From Cellulomonas telluris (GTDB lineage Bacteria > Actinomycetota > Actinomycetes > Actinomycetales > Cellulomonadaceae): DNA of 64,000 bases. The first letter of the stretch is position 1. Each line of letters opens with the position of its first letter. The position numbers and the translations under genes are program-made. A model generated the notes under the pieces. That model made no database searches. It worked only from the letters and a program-made list of their open reading frames with translations, and was not told where the DNA came from. The stretch covers positions 62,001 through 126,000 of the forward strand of contig NZ_QXFN01000002.1 of NCBI RefSeq assembly GCF_004886325.1, written 5' to 3'. Shown here one piece after another: positions 9,096-17,947 of the stretch.

Positions 9096-9214
9096 GTGCG
9101 GGTCCTCCCCGGAGCCGTCGCGCGGCGTCGGTCGTTCGTCGGCTCCCAGCGCGAGCGGCCCCCTCGCTCGCCGGTTTCGTCGCGGCTATCGTCATCACGT
9201 CCAGAACGGACGCG

Positions 9215-9244
9215 CAACCGGACTGCACGAACGTGCAGCGGTTG
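9215..9244. promoter_or_regulatory. Candidate operator between glpD and its regulator
   Basis: CTGCACG-AA-CGTGCAG is a perfect dyad at 9223-9238, flanked by CAACCG (9215-9220) and CGGTTG (9239-9244), which are also mutually inverted. It lies 120 nt before glpD and 35 nt before the regulator, the right place for a shared operator. Confidence 0.6.
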
Positions 9245-9278
9245 ACCCGCACATGACGCACGCAGGGGGCGGTGCTGG

Positions 9279-10265
9279 ATGTACGTGGAGCGGGAGCAGG
9301 ACGTGCTGCGCGCAGCGTCGATGTACTACCTGCAGGACCTCAAGATGGAGGTCATCGCCCGGCACCTGGGCACGTCCCGGTCGACCGTGTCGCGGCTCAT
9401 CAAGCGCGCCCGCGAGACCGGGCTGGTGGAGATCACGCTGCGCCCCGCGAGCACCCGTGCACCGGGGCTCGGCCGGTCGATCGCGTCGACGTTCGGCATC
9501 GAGACGTACGTCGTCCCCGTGCCGGACTCCGCCGGGACGGTCGAGCGCCTCGACCAGGTCGCGATGACGGCCGCCCGCCTGCTCGCGTCGTGGTTCGACT
9601 CGGACATGGTCATGGGCGTCGCCTGGGGCACGACCATCGCGGCCGTGTCCCGCTACCTCGCGCCCAAGCCCACGCGCGGGTCGGCGGTCGTGCAGCTCAA
9701 CGGCGCGGCGAACATGCGCACGTCCGGCGTCGAGTACGCGAGCGACCTCATCTCCTCCTTCGGGTCCGCGTTCGGCGCGGCCGTCCACCACTTCTCCGTG
9801 CCCGCGTTCTTCGACTACCCCGACACCAAGGCCGCCATGTGGCGCGAGCGCTCCGTGCGCCGGGTGCTCGACATGCAACGACGTGCGGACATCGCCGTCT
9901 TCTCCGCCGGCGCCGTCGCCGGCGCGGTGCCGTCCCACGTGTACTCCGCCGGGTACCTCGACGACTCCGACGTGCGGCTCCTGCACGACGAGGGCGTCGT
10001 CGGCGACGTCTGCACCGTGTTCCTGCGCGCCGACGGGTCCTGGCAGGACGTCTCCCTGAACGAACGTGCGACCGGCCCCAGCCCGGACGAGCTGCAGCGC
10101 ATCCCGCGGCGCGTGTGCGTCGTCGCGGGGGACAACAAGGTGGCCCCGCTGCTCGCGGCGCTGCGCGCGAGGGTCGTGACCGACCTCGTCGTCGACGAGG
10201 TCACCGCCACGGCGCTCGTCGACGCGGTCACGGCCCGGCACGGCGGGCGCGCCCGGCGCGGCTGA
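9279..10265 (+). CDS. SorC-family transcriptional regulator of the glycerol locus
   Basis: 328 aa. An N-terminal helix-turn-helix (MEVIARHLGTSRSTVSRLIK, about residues 24-43) is followed by the SorC/DeoR-type sugar-phosphate-binding domain (VMGVAWGTTIAAV, then the VVQLNG and ADIAVFSAG strands). Members sense phosphorylated sugars or polyols. Position divergent from glpD, with a palindrome between, suggests it responds to glycerol 3-phosphate or a related metabolite and controls glpD/glpF/glpK and itself; whether it activates or represses is not visible. ATG at 9279 has AGGGGG upstream. Confidence 0.88.
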   Translation: MYVEREQDVLRAASMYYLQDLKMEVIARHLGTSRSTVSRLIKRARETGLVEITLRPASTRAPGLGRSIASTFGIETYVVPVPDSAGTVERLDQVAMTAARLLASWFDSDMVMGVAWGTTIAAVSRYLAPKPTRGSAVVQLNGAANMRTSGVEYASDLISSFGSAFGAAVHHFSVPAFFDYPDTKAAMWRERSVRRVLDMQRRADIAVFSAGAVAGAVPSHVYSAGYLDDSDVRLLHDEGVVGDVCTVFLRADGSWQDVSLNERATGPSPDELQRIPRRVCVVAGDNKVAPLLAALRARVVTDLVVDEVTATALVDAVTARHGGRARRG

Positions 10266-10320
10266 CCCGCCGCGTGGACGCGCGCGCGGACGGGGCCGCA
10301 CGCGTGCGTAGGTTGGGTGC

Positions 10321-10842
10321 GTGAGCACCCCCGAGGTCGTCGTCCGGCCCGCGCTGCCCGCGGACGTGCGGGCCATCCGCGCGCTGGTCGAGCCCTACGC
10401 GGCGCAGCGGATCCTCCTCGCCAAGGAGTGGGTCGGCTACTACGAGTCCGTGCAGGAGTTCGTCGTGGCCGAGGCCGGCGACGAGGTCGTCGGCTGCGGT
10501 GCGTTGCACGTCATGTGGGAGGACCTCGCGGAGATCCGCACCCTCGCGGTGGACGAGCGCTGGCGCGGCCGCGCGGTCGGCCACGCGCTGCTCGACACGC
10601 TCGTGGACCGCGCTCGGGGGCTCGGCCTGCGGCGCGTGTTCTGCCTGACGTTCGAGGTCGACTTCTTCCGCCGGCACGGGTTCCGCGCCATCGACGGGAC
10701 GCCCGTCGCGCAGGAGGTCTACGCCGAGCTGCTGCGCTCGCACGACGACGGCGTCGCCGAGTTCCTCGACCTCGCGCGCGTGAAGCCGAACACCCTGGGC
10801 AACACCCGCATGCTGCTCGACCTGGAGCCGGGCGCCGGGTGA
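10321..10842 (+). CDS. argA: Amino-acid N-acetyltransferase (short actinobacterial NAGS)
   Basis: 173-aa GNAT protein. Sequence closely matches the pattern of Mycobacterium Rv2747 as I remember it: VGCGALHVMWEDLAEIRTLAV, the acetyl-CoA loop RWRGRAVGHALL, and near the C-terminus EFLDLARVKPNTLGNTRMLL. Rv2747-type enzymes acetylate glutamate (or glutamine), the first arginine step, without the kinase-like domain of classic ArgA. GTG at 10321 lies 6 nt after TAGGTT (10309-10314), so the mRNA is probably leaderless. Not linked to other arg genes here. Confidence 0.88.
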   Translation: MSTPEVVVRPALPADVRAIRALVEPYAAQRILLAKEWVGYYESVQEFVVAEAGDEVVGCGALHVMWEDLAEIRTLAVDERWRGRAVGHALLDTLVDRARGLGLRRVFCLTFEVDFFRRHGFRAIDGTPVAQEVYAELLRSHDDGVAEFLDLARVKPNTLGNTRMLLDLEPGAG

Positions 10843-10864
10843 GGCGGCCGCCGCCCCGCCGCGG

Positions 10865-11776
10865 TCAGTGCGGCAGGCGGTACGTCGGCGGGTCGTCCAC
10901 CGACGCCGGCTCCACCCGGACCACGAGCCCGTCCGCGACCAGCGCGTCGAGGCAGCGCGCGAGCTGGGGTGCGTCGGGCCACACCGCGTCGACCGCGCTC
11001 GCGCGCGCGGGACCGAGCGCCTCGCGCAGCAGCGCCATGACGCGCCCGCGCACCTGGCGGTCGGTGCCCGCGAAACCCTGCGTCCGGCGACGGTGCGCGT
11101 GCACGTCGTCCGGCCGCCCGACGGCCACCCACCGGCACACGTCGCGCACGGGGCACGCGTCGCAGCGCGGCGAGCGGGCCGTGCAGACCAGGGCACCGAG
11201 CTCCATCGACGCCGCCGCCCAGCGCGCGGCCGTCGCGTCGTCGTCCGGGACGTAGGACGCCGCGATCCGGGTCTCGGCCACCGTCTGCGTGGGCGCCGGC
11301 AGCGCCTCACCCGCCACCGTGCGGGCCAGCACCCGACGCACGTTGGTGTCGAGGACGACCGACCGCCGCCCGAACGCGAAGGCCAGCACGGCCGCCGCCG
11401 TGTACGCGCCGACCCCCGGCAGCGCGCGCAGCAGCGCCTCGTCCGCGGGCAGCTCCCCGTCGTGGCGCTCGACGACCGCGCGGGCGCACTCCTGCAGCCG
11501 CAGCGCCCGCCGGGGGTACCCGAGCCGGTCCCACGCCCGCAGCACGTCGCCCGTCGGTGCCGCCGCCAGCTCGGCGGGGCCGGGCCAGCGCGCCATCCAG
11601 GCGCGCCACGCCGGCTCCACGCGCACGACCGGCGTCTGCTGCAGCATCACCTCGCTCACCAGGACGCCCCACGGCGTGCGGTCCGGCGCCCGCCACGGCA
11701 GGTCGCGCGCGTGCCGGTCGAACCACGCGAGCACCGGTGCGCGCAGGTCCTCGGGGGCGGGGGCGGGGGCGTGCAC
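10865..11776 (-). CDS. mutY: A/G-specific adenine glycosylase
   Basis: 303 aa. HhH-GPD DNA glycosylase: LPGVGAYTAAAVLAFAFGR helix-hairpin-helix followed by VLDTNVRRV with the catalytic Asp, then the [4Fe-4S] ligand set C-x6-C-x2-C-x5-C in CTARSPRCDACPVRDVC. It removes adenine mispaired with 8-oxoguanine. The usual C-terminal MutT-like domain is reduced, as in other actinobacteria. GTG 11776 is chosen because the preceding reading frame is compositionally unlike the protein; GAGCAT lies 6 nt upstream. It ends 22 bp from argA, convergently. Confidence 0.93.
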   Translation of the reverse strand: MHAPAPAPEDLRAPVLAWFDRHARDLPWRAPDRTPWGVLVSEVMLQQTPVVRVEPAWRAWMARWPGPAELAAAPTGDVLRAWDRLGYPRRALRLQECARAVVERHDGELPADEALLRALPGVGAYTAAAVLAFAFGRRSVVLDTNVRRVLARTVAGEALPAPTQTVAETRIAASYVPDDDATAARWAAASMELGALVCTARSPRCDACPVRDVCRWVAVGRPDDVHAHRRRTQGFAGTDRQVRGRVMALLREALGPARASAVDAVWPDAPQLARCLDALVADGLVVRVEPASVDDPPTYRLPH

Positions 11777-11974
11777 GCGGCCATGCTCCGGCACGGCGCC
11801 GCGCCGCCCCAAACCGCGCCCGCGGACCGCGCCGCGCGCCGCCCGACGGGGCGCGGGCCGACCCGCCGACACGTCCGGGCGACACGGGCGCGTCGGGCGG
11901 GCGTCACCCGTCCGGCCTCGTACCGTGGGGGCGAGGCGCGGCGACCCGCGGCCGGACCGCACGGAGGACCACCC

Positions 11975-12595
11975 ATGACCGACCGGAACGTCCCTCGACG
12001 CCTGCCCGCCCGCGTCTACTGGGTGCGCAGGTTCGTCGTCCTGGGGCTGCCGCTGCTGCTGGTCGTGCTGCTCGTGTGGTGGCTCACCGGCCGGGGCGGC
12101 GACGACGCCCGCGCCGCCGCGCCGTCCGCGTCGCCGACGGCCGGTCAGGAGGCGCCCGCGGCCGCGCCGACGACCCCCGCGGCGCAGGCGGCCGACGGGC
12201 TGCCGCCCGAGTGCGCGCCCGAGCAGCTCGGTCTCGCCGTCTCCCCCGGCGGCGAGACGTTCACCGACGGCGCGGAGCCGACCTTCGAGGTGAGCATCGA
12301 GAACACCGGCACCGAGCCGTGCCTGGTCGACGCCGGCGACGCGAGCCGGGAGGTCCTGGTCACGTCCGGCTCCGACCGGGTCTGGTCGAGCCGCGACTGC
12401 CTGCCGGCGGAGGTGCCGGAGCGCACGCTGCTGCTGGCCGGCGGCCAGGCGGACGTCACGCAGCTCGCCTGGCCGCGCGTGCGGTCCGCCGAGGGCTGCC
12501 CCGACGGTCTGCCGGCGCCCGGGGACGGGACCTACTCCGCGACGGTCACGGTCGGCGGTGCGACGTCCCCGGCGGCCGTGTTCGGCCTCGGCTGA
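11975..12595 (+). CDS. Single-pass membrane protein of unknown function
   Basis: 206 aa from ATG 11975, preceded by GGAGG. A basic N-terminus (RRLPARVYWVRR) is followed by one hydrophobic segment of about 20 residues (VVLGLPLLLVVLLVWWL), an Ala/Pro/Thr linker, and an extracytoplasmic domain of about 130 residues with four Cys that could pair. The beta-rich pattern FEVSIENTGTEPCLV resembles DUF4232/Ig-like domains, a weak similarity. It sits between mutY and disA, ending 3 bp before the convergent disA stop. Function unknown. Confidence 0.75.
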   Translation: MTDRNVPRRLPARVYWVRRFVVLGLPLLLVVLLVWWLTGRGGDDARAAAPSASPTAGQEAPAAAPTTPAAQAADGLPPECAPEQLGLAVSPGGETFTDGAEPTFEVSIENTGTEPCLVDAGDASREVLVTSGSDRVWSSRDCLPAEVPERTLLLAGGQADVTQLAWPRVRSAEGCPDGLPAPGDGTYSATVTVGGATSPAAVFGLG

Positions 12596-12598
12596 GCG

Positions 12599-13675
12599 TC
12601 AGACGTAGCGCTCGAGGATGCTCGACTCCGCGAGCCGGGACAGGCCCTCGCGGATCGAGCGGGCTCGCTGCTCGCCGACGCCGTCCACGGCCATGAGGTC
12701 CTCGATCGTCGCCGCGAGGAGCTTCTGCAGGCCGCCGAAGTGCGCGACGAGCCGGTCGACCACGGGCGCGGGGAGCCGCGGCACCTTCGACAGCAGGCGG
12801 TGACCGCGCGGGCCGACGGCGGCGTCGAGCGCCTCGCCGCCGCCGGGCAGGCCGAGCACGCGGCCGATCTGCGCGATGTCGATCAGGTCGGTCGAGCCGA
12901 GCTCCGCGAGCTCGTCGAGGACCGACTCCACCGAGCGCCGGCTGGTGTCGACGTAGTCGCGGATGACCAGCTCGCGCTCGGTGCCCACCCCGCCGACCAG
13001 CTCGTCGAGCTGGAGCGTCAGCAGGCGGCCGTCGCTGCCGAGCTCGACGACGTACCCGGCGATCTCGTCCGCGATGCGGCGCACCATCTCGAGACGCTGG
13101 ACGACGGCGGACACGTCGCGGACCGTGACGAGGTCCTCGATCTCGAGGGCCGAGAGGGTGCCGCTCACCTCGTCGAGGCGAGCCTTGTACCGCTCGAGCG
13201 TCGCGAGGGCCTGGTTCGCGCGCGACAGGATCGCGGTGGAGTCCTCGAGCACGTGCCGGGAGCTACCCACCCAGAGGGCGATGATGTGCATCGACGCCGA
13301 CACGGAGATGACCGGCAGGCCGGTCTGCTTCGCGACGCGCTCGGCCGTGCGGTGCCGGGTCCCGGACTCGCTGGTCTCGATGCCCGGGTCGGGCAGCAGC
13401 TGGACGGCGGCGCGCACGATGCGCCCGCGCTCGGGGTCGATGACGACGGCGCCGTCCATCTTGGCGAGCTCGCGCAGCCGCGTGGCGGAGAACTCGACGT
13501 CGAGCACGAAGCCGCCCGAGCAGAGCTGCTCGACCGTCTGGTCCATGCCGAGGACGATCAGTGCGCCGGTCCGCCCGCGCAGGATGCGCTCGAGACCGTC
13601 GCGCAGCTCCGAGCCCGGGGCGACGGCGGCGAGCGTGGACCGGAGCAGGTCCTCCTGCGGGGTCTGGTGGGGCAC
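12599..13675 (-). CDS. disA: DNA-integrity scanning diadenylate cyclase
   Basis: 358 aa, the normal DisA length. The N-terminal DAC domain carries the catalytic DGA (Asp74-Ala76) and RHR (107-109 in GTRHRTAER); a helical linker follows, then a C-terminal helix-hairpin-helix DNA-binding domain ([19 protein letters not shown]). It makes c-di-AMP from two ATP and stalls on branched DNA. GTG at 13675 sits exactly 6 nt after TACGAT (13682-13687 on the reverse strand), so the gene appears leaderless, 44 bp downstream of radA, whose product in Bacillus is known to bind DisA. Confidence 0.97.
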   Translation of the reverse strand: MPHQTPQEDLLRSTLAAVAPGSELRDGLERILRGRTGALIVLGMDQTVEQLCSGGFVLDVEFSATRLRELAKMDGAVVIDPERGRIVRAAVQLLPDPGIETSESGTRHRTAERVAKQTGLPVISVSASMHIIALWVGSSRHVLEDSTAILSRANQALATLERYKARLDEVSGTLSALEIEDLVTVRDVSAVVQRLEMVRRIADEIAGYVVELGSDGRLLTLQLDELVGGVGTERELVIRDYVDTSRRSVESVLDELAELGSTDLIDIAQIGRVLGLPGGGEALDAAVGPRGHRLLSKVPRLPAPVVDRLVAHFGGLQKLLAATIEDLMAVDGVGEQRARSIREGLSRLAESSILERYV

Positions 13676-13719
13676 GGCGGAATCGTATCGGGGGCGCGGC
13701 GCGAGGGCTCGGACGGCGC

Positions 13720-15150
13720 TCACGCGTCGCGTGCCGGGGCGTCGCCGTCGGTCGGCGCGAGACCCGCGAGGACGGCCGCGGCGAGGTCCGCGACCTCGAG
13801 GACGCGCAGCCCCTCGGGCACCGCCACCTCGCCCAGCGTGCCGAGCGGCACGACCGCCCGCGCGCAGCCGAGCCGTGCCGCCTCGGCGAGCCGGCGGCCC
13901 ACGCCCGACACGGGGCGGATCTCGCCCGCGAGCCCGACCTCGCCGACCGCCACCAGTCCGGGGTGCACCGGGACGTTCTCGCGGGCGCTGACGGCGGCCA
14001 GCGCGAGCGCCAGGTCGGCGGCGGGCTCGACCACGCGCGCCCCGCCCACCGTCGACAGGTACACGTCCTGGTCCGCGAGCCGCGCGCCGAGCCGGCGCTG
14101 CAGGACCGCGAGGACCATCGCGAGCCGGCTGCCGTCGACCCCGCTCGTCGTCCGGCGCGGGTTGGGCACGACGCTCGGGGCGACGAGTGCCTGCACCTCC
14201 GCCGCCAGGGGGCGGCGTCCCTCGAGCGTGACGGTCAGGCACGTACCCGGCACGTCGGTCGCCAGCCGGGACGTGAACAGCCCCGACGGGTCGGCGAGGC
14301 CGACGATCCCGTGCTCGGACAGGTCGAAGCAGCCGACCTCGTCGGTGGGTCCGAACCGGTTCTTCGTCGCCCGCAGCAGGCGCAGGCGCGCGTGCCGGTC
14401 GCCCTCGAACTGGCAGACCACGTCCACCAGGTGCTCCAAGGTGCGCGGACCCGCGACGGAGCCGTCCTTGGTCACGTGGCCGACGAGCACGACGGGCATG
14501 CCGCGGGACTTCGCCGCCGCGATGAGCGCGCCCGTCACCTCGCGCACCTGAGCCACCCCGCCCGCGGTGCCCTCGACCTGCGCCGACGCCACCGTCTGCA
14601 CCGAGTCGAGCACGAGCAGCTCGGGGTCGACCTGCTCGACGTGCCCGAGGACCGTGGCGAGGTCGGTCTCGTCGGCGAGCAGCAGGTGGGGGTCGAGCGC
14701 GCGGATGCGGCCCGCACGCAGCCGCACCTGCGCCGCCGACTCCTCACCCGTGACGTACAGGACGCGCCGGCCGCTGCGGGCCGTGCGGGCGGCGACGTCG
14801 AGCAGCAGCGTCGACTTGCCCACGCCCGGCTCGCCCGCGAGCAGCACGACGGCCCCCGGCACGAGCCCGCCGCCGAGGACGCGGTCGAGCTCGGCCACGC
14901 CGGTCGGCCGGGCCGCGGCCGCCTCGACGTCGATCTCGTGGATCGGGCGCGCGGGGTTGCGGGCGGGCGACACCGCGACGGTGCGGGGAGCGCCGCCGCC
15001 CGGGCCCACGTCCTCCGCGACCGTGCCCCAGGCCTGGCACTCGCCGCAGCGGCCCACCCACTTGGACGTGCCCCAGCCGCACTCCGAGCAGCGGAAGGCG
15101 GGTCGGGCGTCGGCGGCGCGGTCGGCGCGTCGGGTGGTCGCGGGGCTCAC
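13720..15150 (-). CDS. radA: DNA repair protein RadA
   Basis: 476 aa. An N-terminal C4 zinc finger (CSECGW...CGEC, from residue 21) is followed by a RecA-like core with Walker [10 protein letters not shown], Walker [10 protein letters not shown] and the RadA-specific KNRFG motif, then a Lon-type C-terminal domain ([11 protein letters not shown]...[12 protein letters not shown]). It drives branch migration during recombination. GTG at 15150 is 7 nt after TAGCGT, again leaderless. It precedes disA on the same strand, the arrangement common in actinobacteria and firmicutes. Confidence 0.97.
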   Translation of the reverse strand: MSPATTRRADRAADARPAFRCSECGWGTSKWVGRCGECQAWGTVAEDVGPGGGAPRTVAVSPARNPARPIHEIDVEAAAARPTGVAELDRVLGGGLVPGAVVLLAGEPGVGKSTLLLDVAARTARSGRRVLYVTGEESAAQVRLRAGRIRALDPHLLLADETDLATVLGHVEQVDPELLVLDSVQTVASAQVEGTAGGVAQVREVTGALIAAAKSRGMPVVLVGHVTKDGSVAGPRTLEHLVDVVCQFEGDRHARLRLLRATKNRFGPTDEVGCFDLSEHGIVGLADPSGLFTSRLATDVPGTCLTVTLEGRRPLAAEVQALVAPSVVPNPRRTTSGVDGSRLAMVLAVLQRRLGARLADQDVYLSTVGGARVVEPAADLALALAAVSARENVPVHPGLVAVGEVGLAGEIRPVSGVGRRLAEAARLGCARAVVPLGTLGEVAVPEGLRVLEVADLAAAVLAGLAPTDGDAPARDA

Positions 15151-15313
15151 CGGAGGCACGCTACGGCGCGCCACCGACACCCGGTCGCCGGTGACCGGCG
15201 CCCCCGGAGCGCCCCGCCGCTCACGGGCCCCTGCCCGGGCGCGGCCGGGTGCGTCGGTAGGCTGCCGGGGGCTCGGCGCGCGCCGGGCAGCGACACGAGG
15301 GGGAGCCCGCCCG

Positions 15314-16039
15314 ATGAGCGACACCGGACGTCCCGGACCGACCGGCCCCGGGGACCAGCCGAGCCGGCCGGCCTGGGCGCAGCACGCGCCGTCGTCGCCC
15401 GCGGAGCCGCCCGCGGACGGGCCGTCCGACCGCCGCCGCCCCCGGTGGCTCCTGCCCGTGGCGGTCGGCGTGGCGGTGCTCGTCGTGGCGGGTGTCGTGA
15501 CGGGCGTGCTCCTCTCGCGCGACGGCGAGCGGACCCCGGCGGCCACCGCGTCCACGGTCCTGCTGCCGTCCCCGACGCCCACCGTGGCACCGTCGCCGCG
15601 CGCCGCGACGACGGCGTTCGCGTCCGCCCTGCCGGCGTCGGTGCTGCAGTACGCGCTGGCCACCTCCGAGGAGGACGCCGAGGCGGTCGGGGCCGGTGCG
15701 CTCGAGGCGTGGACGGAGACCTACACCGACGGCGGCGACGGCACCCTGACGGTGCGCGCCGCACAGTTCGAGACCCCGGAGGAGGCGGCCGCGTACGCCG
15801 CGTCCCTCGTCGGTGCGCTGCCCACCGCGGCACCGAGCCCGTCCGCCACGTCGCAGGACGGGCCCGCGCTGCCCGCCACCGGCGAGGTGCAGGCCGACGG
15901 CGCCGCCGTCGGGTCCTACACGATCGCGGACGCGGGCGACGGCACCGGTGTCGCGGTGTGGCAGAACGGCACGGCCGTGCTGCGGCTGACGGCACCCGTG
16001 GGGGACGTCGCCGACGCGTACGCCGCCTTCCCGCTCTGA
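15314..16039 (+). CDS. Single-pass membrane protein of unknown function
   Basis: 241 aa. A Pro/Ser-rich cytoplasmic region of about 45 residues ends in DRRRPRW, then one membrane helix (LLPVAVGVAVLVVAGVVTGV), a Pro/Thr/Ser linker and an extracytoplasmic alpha/beta domain of about 150 residues (AQFETPEEAAAYAASLVGAL). There are no Cys and no catalytic motif I recognise. GAGGGGG lies before the ATG at 15314. Divergent from radA. Resembles actinobacterial PknB-substrate-like or DUF-type membrane proteins only in architecture. Confidence 0.75.
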   Translation: MSDTGRPGPTGPGDQPSRPAWAQHAPSSPAEPPADGPSDRRRPRWLLPVAVGVAVLVVAGVVTGVLLSRDGERTPAATASTVLLPSPTPTVAPSPRAATTAFASALPASVLQYALATSEEDAEAVGAGALEAWTETYTDGGDGTLTVRAAQFETPEEAAAYAASLVGALPTAAPSPSATSQDGPALPATGEVQADGAAVGSYTIADAGDGTGVAVWQNGTAVLRLTAPVGDVADAYAAFPL

Positions 16040-16082
16040 CGTCCCCCGGGGACGGCACGCCCCGCCGGGGCAGGATGGGCGC

Positions 16083-16760
16083 GTGCGCCTCCTCCTCGTC
16101 CGGCACGGCCAGACGTCCTCGAACGTCGGGCACCACCTCGACACCGCCGAGCCCGGCGCGGACCTGACGCCCCTCGGCCGCCGCCAGGCCGAGGCGCTCG
16201 TGCCGGCGCTGGCCGGCCGCGGGGTCGACGCCCTGTACGCCTCGACGCTCGTGCGCACGCAGCAGACCGCGGCGCCGCTGGCCGCCGCGCTGGGCCTCGA
16301 CGTGCGCGTGCGCGCCGGGCTGCGCGAGGTCGCCGCGGGCGAGCTCGAGATGGCCTCGGACCACGCCTCCGTCATGGCCTACCTCCGGGCGGTCCTGCGG
16401 TGGGGGACCGGCGACCTCGCCGCCCGCGTGCCGGGCGGCGAGGACGGCACGCAGGCGCTCGGCCGCTTCGACGAGGTCGTCGAGGAGGTGGCGGCGGCGG
16501 GCGAGACCGTCGTGGTCGTCAGCCACGGCGCGATCATCCGCGCGTGGGTCGCCGCCCGCTGCCCGGACGTCGGCCCCGAGGCCGCGGCCACCAACGAGCT
16601 GTCCAACACGGGCGCGGTGACGCTCGACGGCGGACCCGGCCGGTGGCGGCTGGAGGAGTGGCACACGGGGGCGCTCGGCGGCGTGGACGACCTCGCGGAC
16701 GACGGCGCGGCCGCGGACACCGTGCCGCCCGCCGCCGTGCGGGGGCCGCGCGCCCGCTGA
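16083..16760 (+). CDS. Histidine phosphatase family protein
   Basis: 225 aa with the RHG signature LLLVRHGQTSSN at residues 3-14 (nucleophile His8), the second catalytic His in VVVVSHGAIIRAW and conserved Arg in ASTLVRTQQTA. Members hydrolyse phosphate esters (cobalamin, phosphoglycerate, glucosyl-3-phosphoglycerate or nucleotide substrates); the substrate is not identifiable. Start GTG 16083 is 6 nt after CAGGAT. The C-terminal 35 residues look disordered. Confidence 0.9.
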   Translation: MRLLLVRHGQTSSNVGHHLDTAEPGADLTPLGRRQAEALVPALAGRGVDALYASTLVRTQQTAAPLAAALGLDVRVRAGLREVAAGELEMASDHASVMAYLRAVLRWGTGDLAARVPGGEDGTQALGRFDEVVEEVAAAGETVVVVSHGAIIRAWVAARCPDVGPEAAATNELSNTGAVTLDGGPGRWRLEEWHTGALGGVDDLADDGAAADTVPPAAVRGPRAR

Positions 16761-16895
16761 CCGCCGGGCCGGCACGGCCCGGACGCGAGGACGACGTGCG
16801 CGGCCCGGGCGGTCCGTGTGAGGAGTCGGGGCGGTGCGTGCACGTGCACCCGGTCGTCGCCCGGACGGGCGCACGCGTGTCCTACGGTGTGCTCC

Positions 16896-17867
16896 GTGCA
16901 CGAGCGCCCGTCCGTCCCGCCCGGCCGGGCTGCGGCGCCCGCCGCGGCCCCCGCCACCCACCGGCCCCGCAGGCGCGCCACCGTCGCCCTCTGGTCCGCC
17001 GTCGTGGCGGTCGCGTCCGCGCTCGCGGTGGGGGTGCTGGCGCGCCTCTTCGTCGAGACCTGGGCGGGGCAGCGCGTCGAGGACGCCGCCCTCGACGGGG
17101 CACGGTTCGGGCAGGGACGGCTGTGGACCGTCGCCGAGCCGGTGCTCGACGTCGTGTCCGTCGGGTTCGTCGCGGCCGTGCTGCTCGCCGCGGTGCTCAT
17201 CGCCGTCGTGCGGCGGCGCTGGTCGCTGGCGGTGCAGGTCGCGGTGCTGGTCGGGGGCGCGAACCTCACGACCCAGGCGGTCAAGCGGCTGATGGACCGC
17301 CCCGACCTCGGCGTGGGCGCCGACTACGGCAACACGCTGCCGAGCGGGCACACCACCGTGGCGGCGTCGGTCTCGGCCGCGCTGCTGCTCGTCGTCCCGC
17401 CGCGGGCCCGCCCGGCGGTGGCCGTGGTCGGCGCCGCGTACACCGCGGCCACGGGCGTCTCGACGCTCGTCGGGCAGTGGCACCGCCCCTCGGACGTGGT
17501 GGCGGCGGCGTTCGTCGTGCTCGCGTGGGCCGCGGTCGTGTGCGGTGCGATGGCGCTGGCCCCGGCGCCGTCGACGACGACCGCCGCGCTGGCGCGGGTC
17601 GAGGGCGGCGACCGCTGGTGGCGGCGCACCCGCGGGACGGCCGTGACGCTCGTCGTGGTCGCGGTCGGTACGGGCACGTTCGCCGCGGTGCTGCTCGGAC
17701 GGACCTGGGCGGGGCGCGGCGGCGTGCCCAGCGGGCGTGCCGAGCTCGCCGCGTACGCGGGCGGCGTGACGGCCGTCGTCGCCGCGTCGTGCCTGACCTT
17801 CGCGGCGATGCTCGTCCTGCGGCACGCCGCGGGGTCGCGGGACGAGACGGCCGCCGCACGCGCTTGA
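16896..17867 (+). CDS. PAP2-family membrane phosphatase
   Basis: 323 aa from GTG 16896, which is 7 nt after TACGGT (leaderless). Several hydrophobic helices surround the acid-phosphatase triad: KRLMDRP (K-x6-RP type), LPSGH, and GQWHRPSDV with the catalytic His. Such enzymes dephosphorylate lipid or isoprenoid diphosphates (undecaprenyl-PP, phosphatidic acid) at the outer membrane leaflet. Two further C-terminal helices extend it beyond the minimal PAP2 core. Substrate not determinable. Confidence 0.88.
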   Translation: MHERPSVPPGRAAAPAAAPATHRPRRRATVALWSAVVAVASALAVGVLARLFVETWAGQRVEDAALDGARFGQGRLWTVAEPVLDVVSVGFVAAVLLAAVLIAVVRRRWSLAVQVAVLVGGANLTTQAVKRLMDRPDLGVGADYGNTLPSGHTTVAASVSAALLLVVPPRARPAVAVVGAAYTAATGVSTLVGQWHRPSDVVAAAFVVLAWAAVVCGAMALAPAPSTTTAALARVEGGDRWWRRTRGTAVTLVVVAVGTGTFAAVLLGRTWAGRGGVPSGRAELAAYAGGVTAVVAASCLTFAAMLVLRHAAGSRDETAAARA

Positions 17868-17947
17868 CGCAGGCACGTAGAGTCCCCGGGGTAACCCACC
17901 CCCTCCACCCCTCTCGCCCCACCCGTACGGCACGGAAGGCCGGTCAG

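Noticed and set aside
17860..17885. Promoter TTGACG/TAGAGT before topA
   Set aside because: Spacing between the two boxes is only 8-9 bp; no consistent alternative was found.
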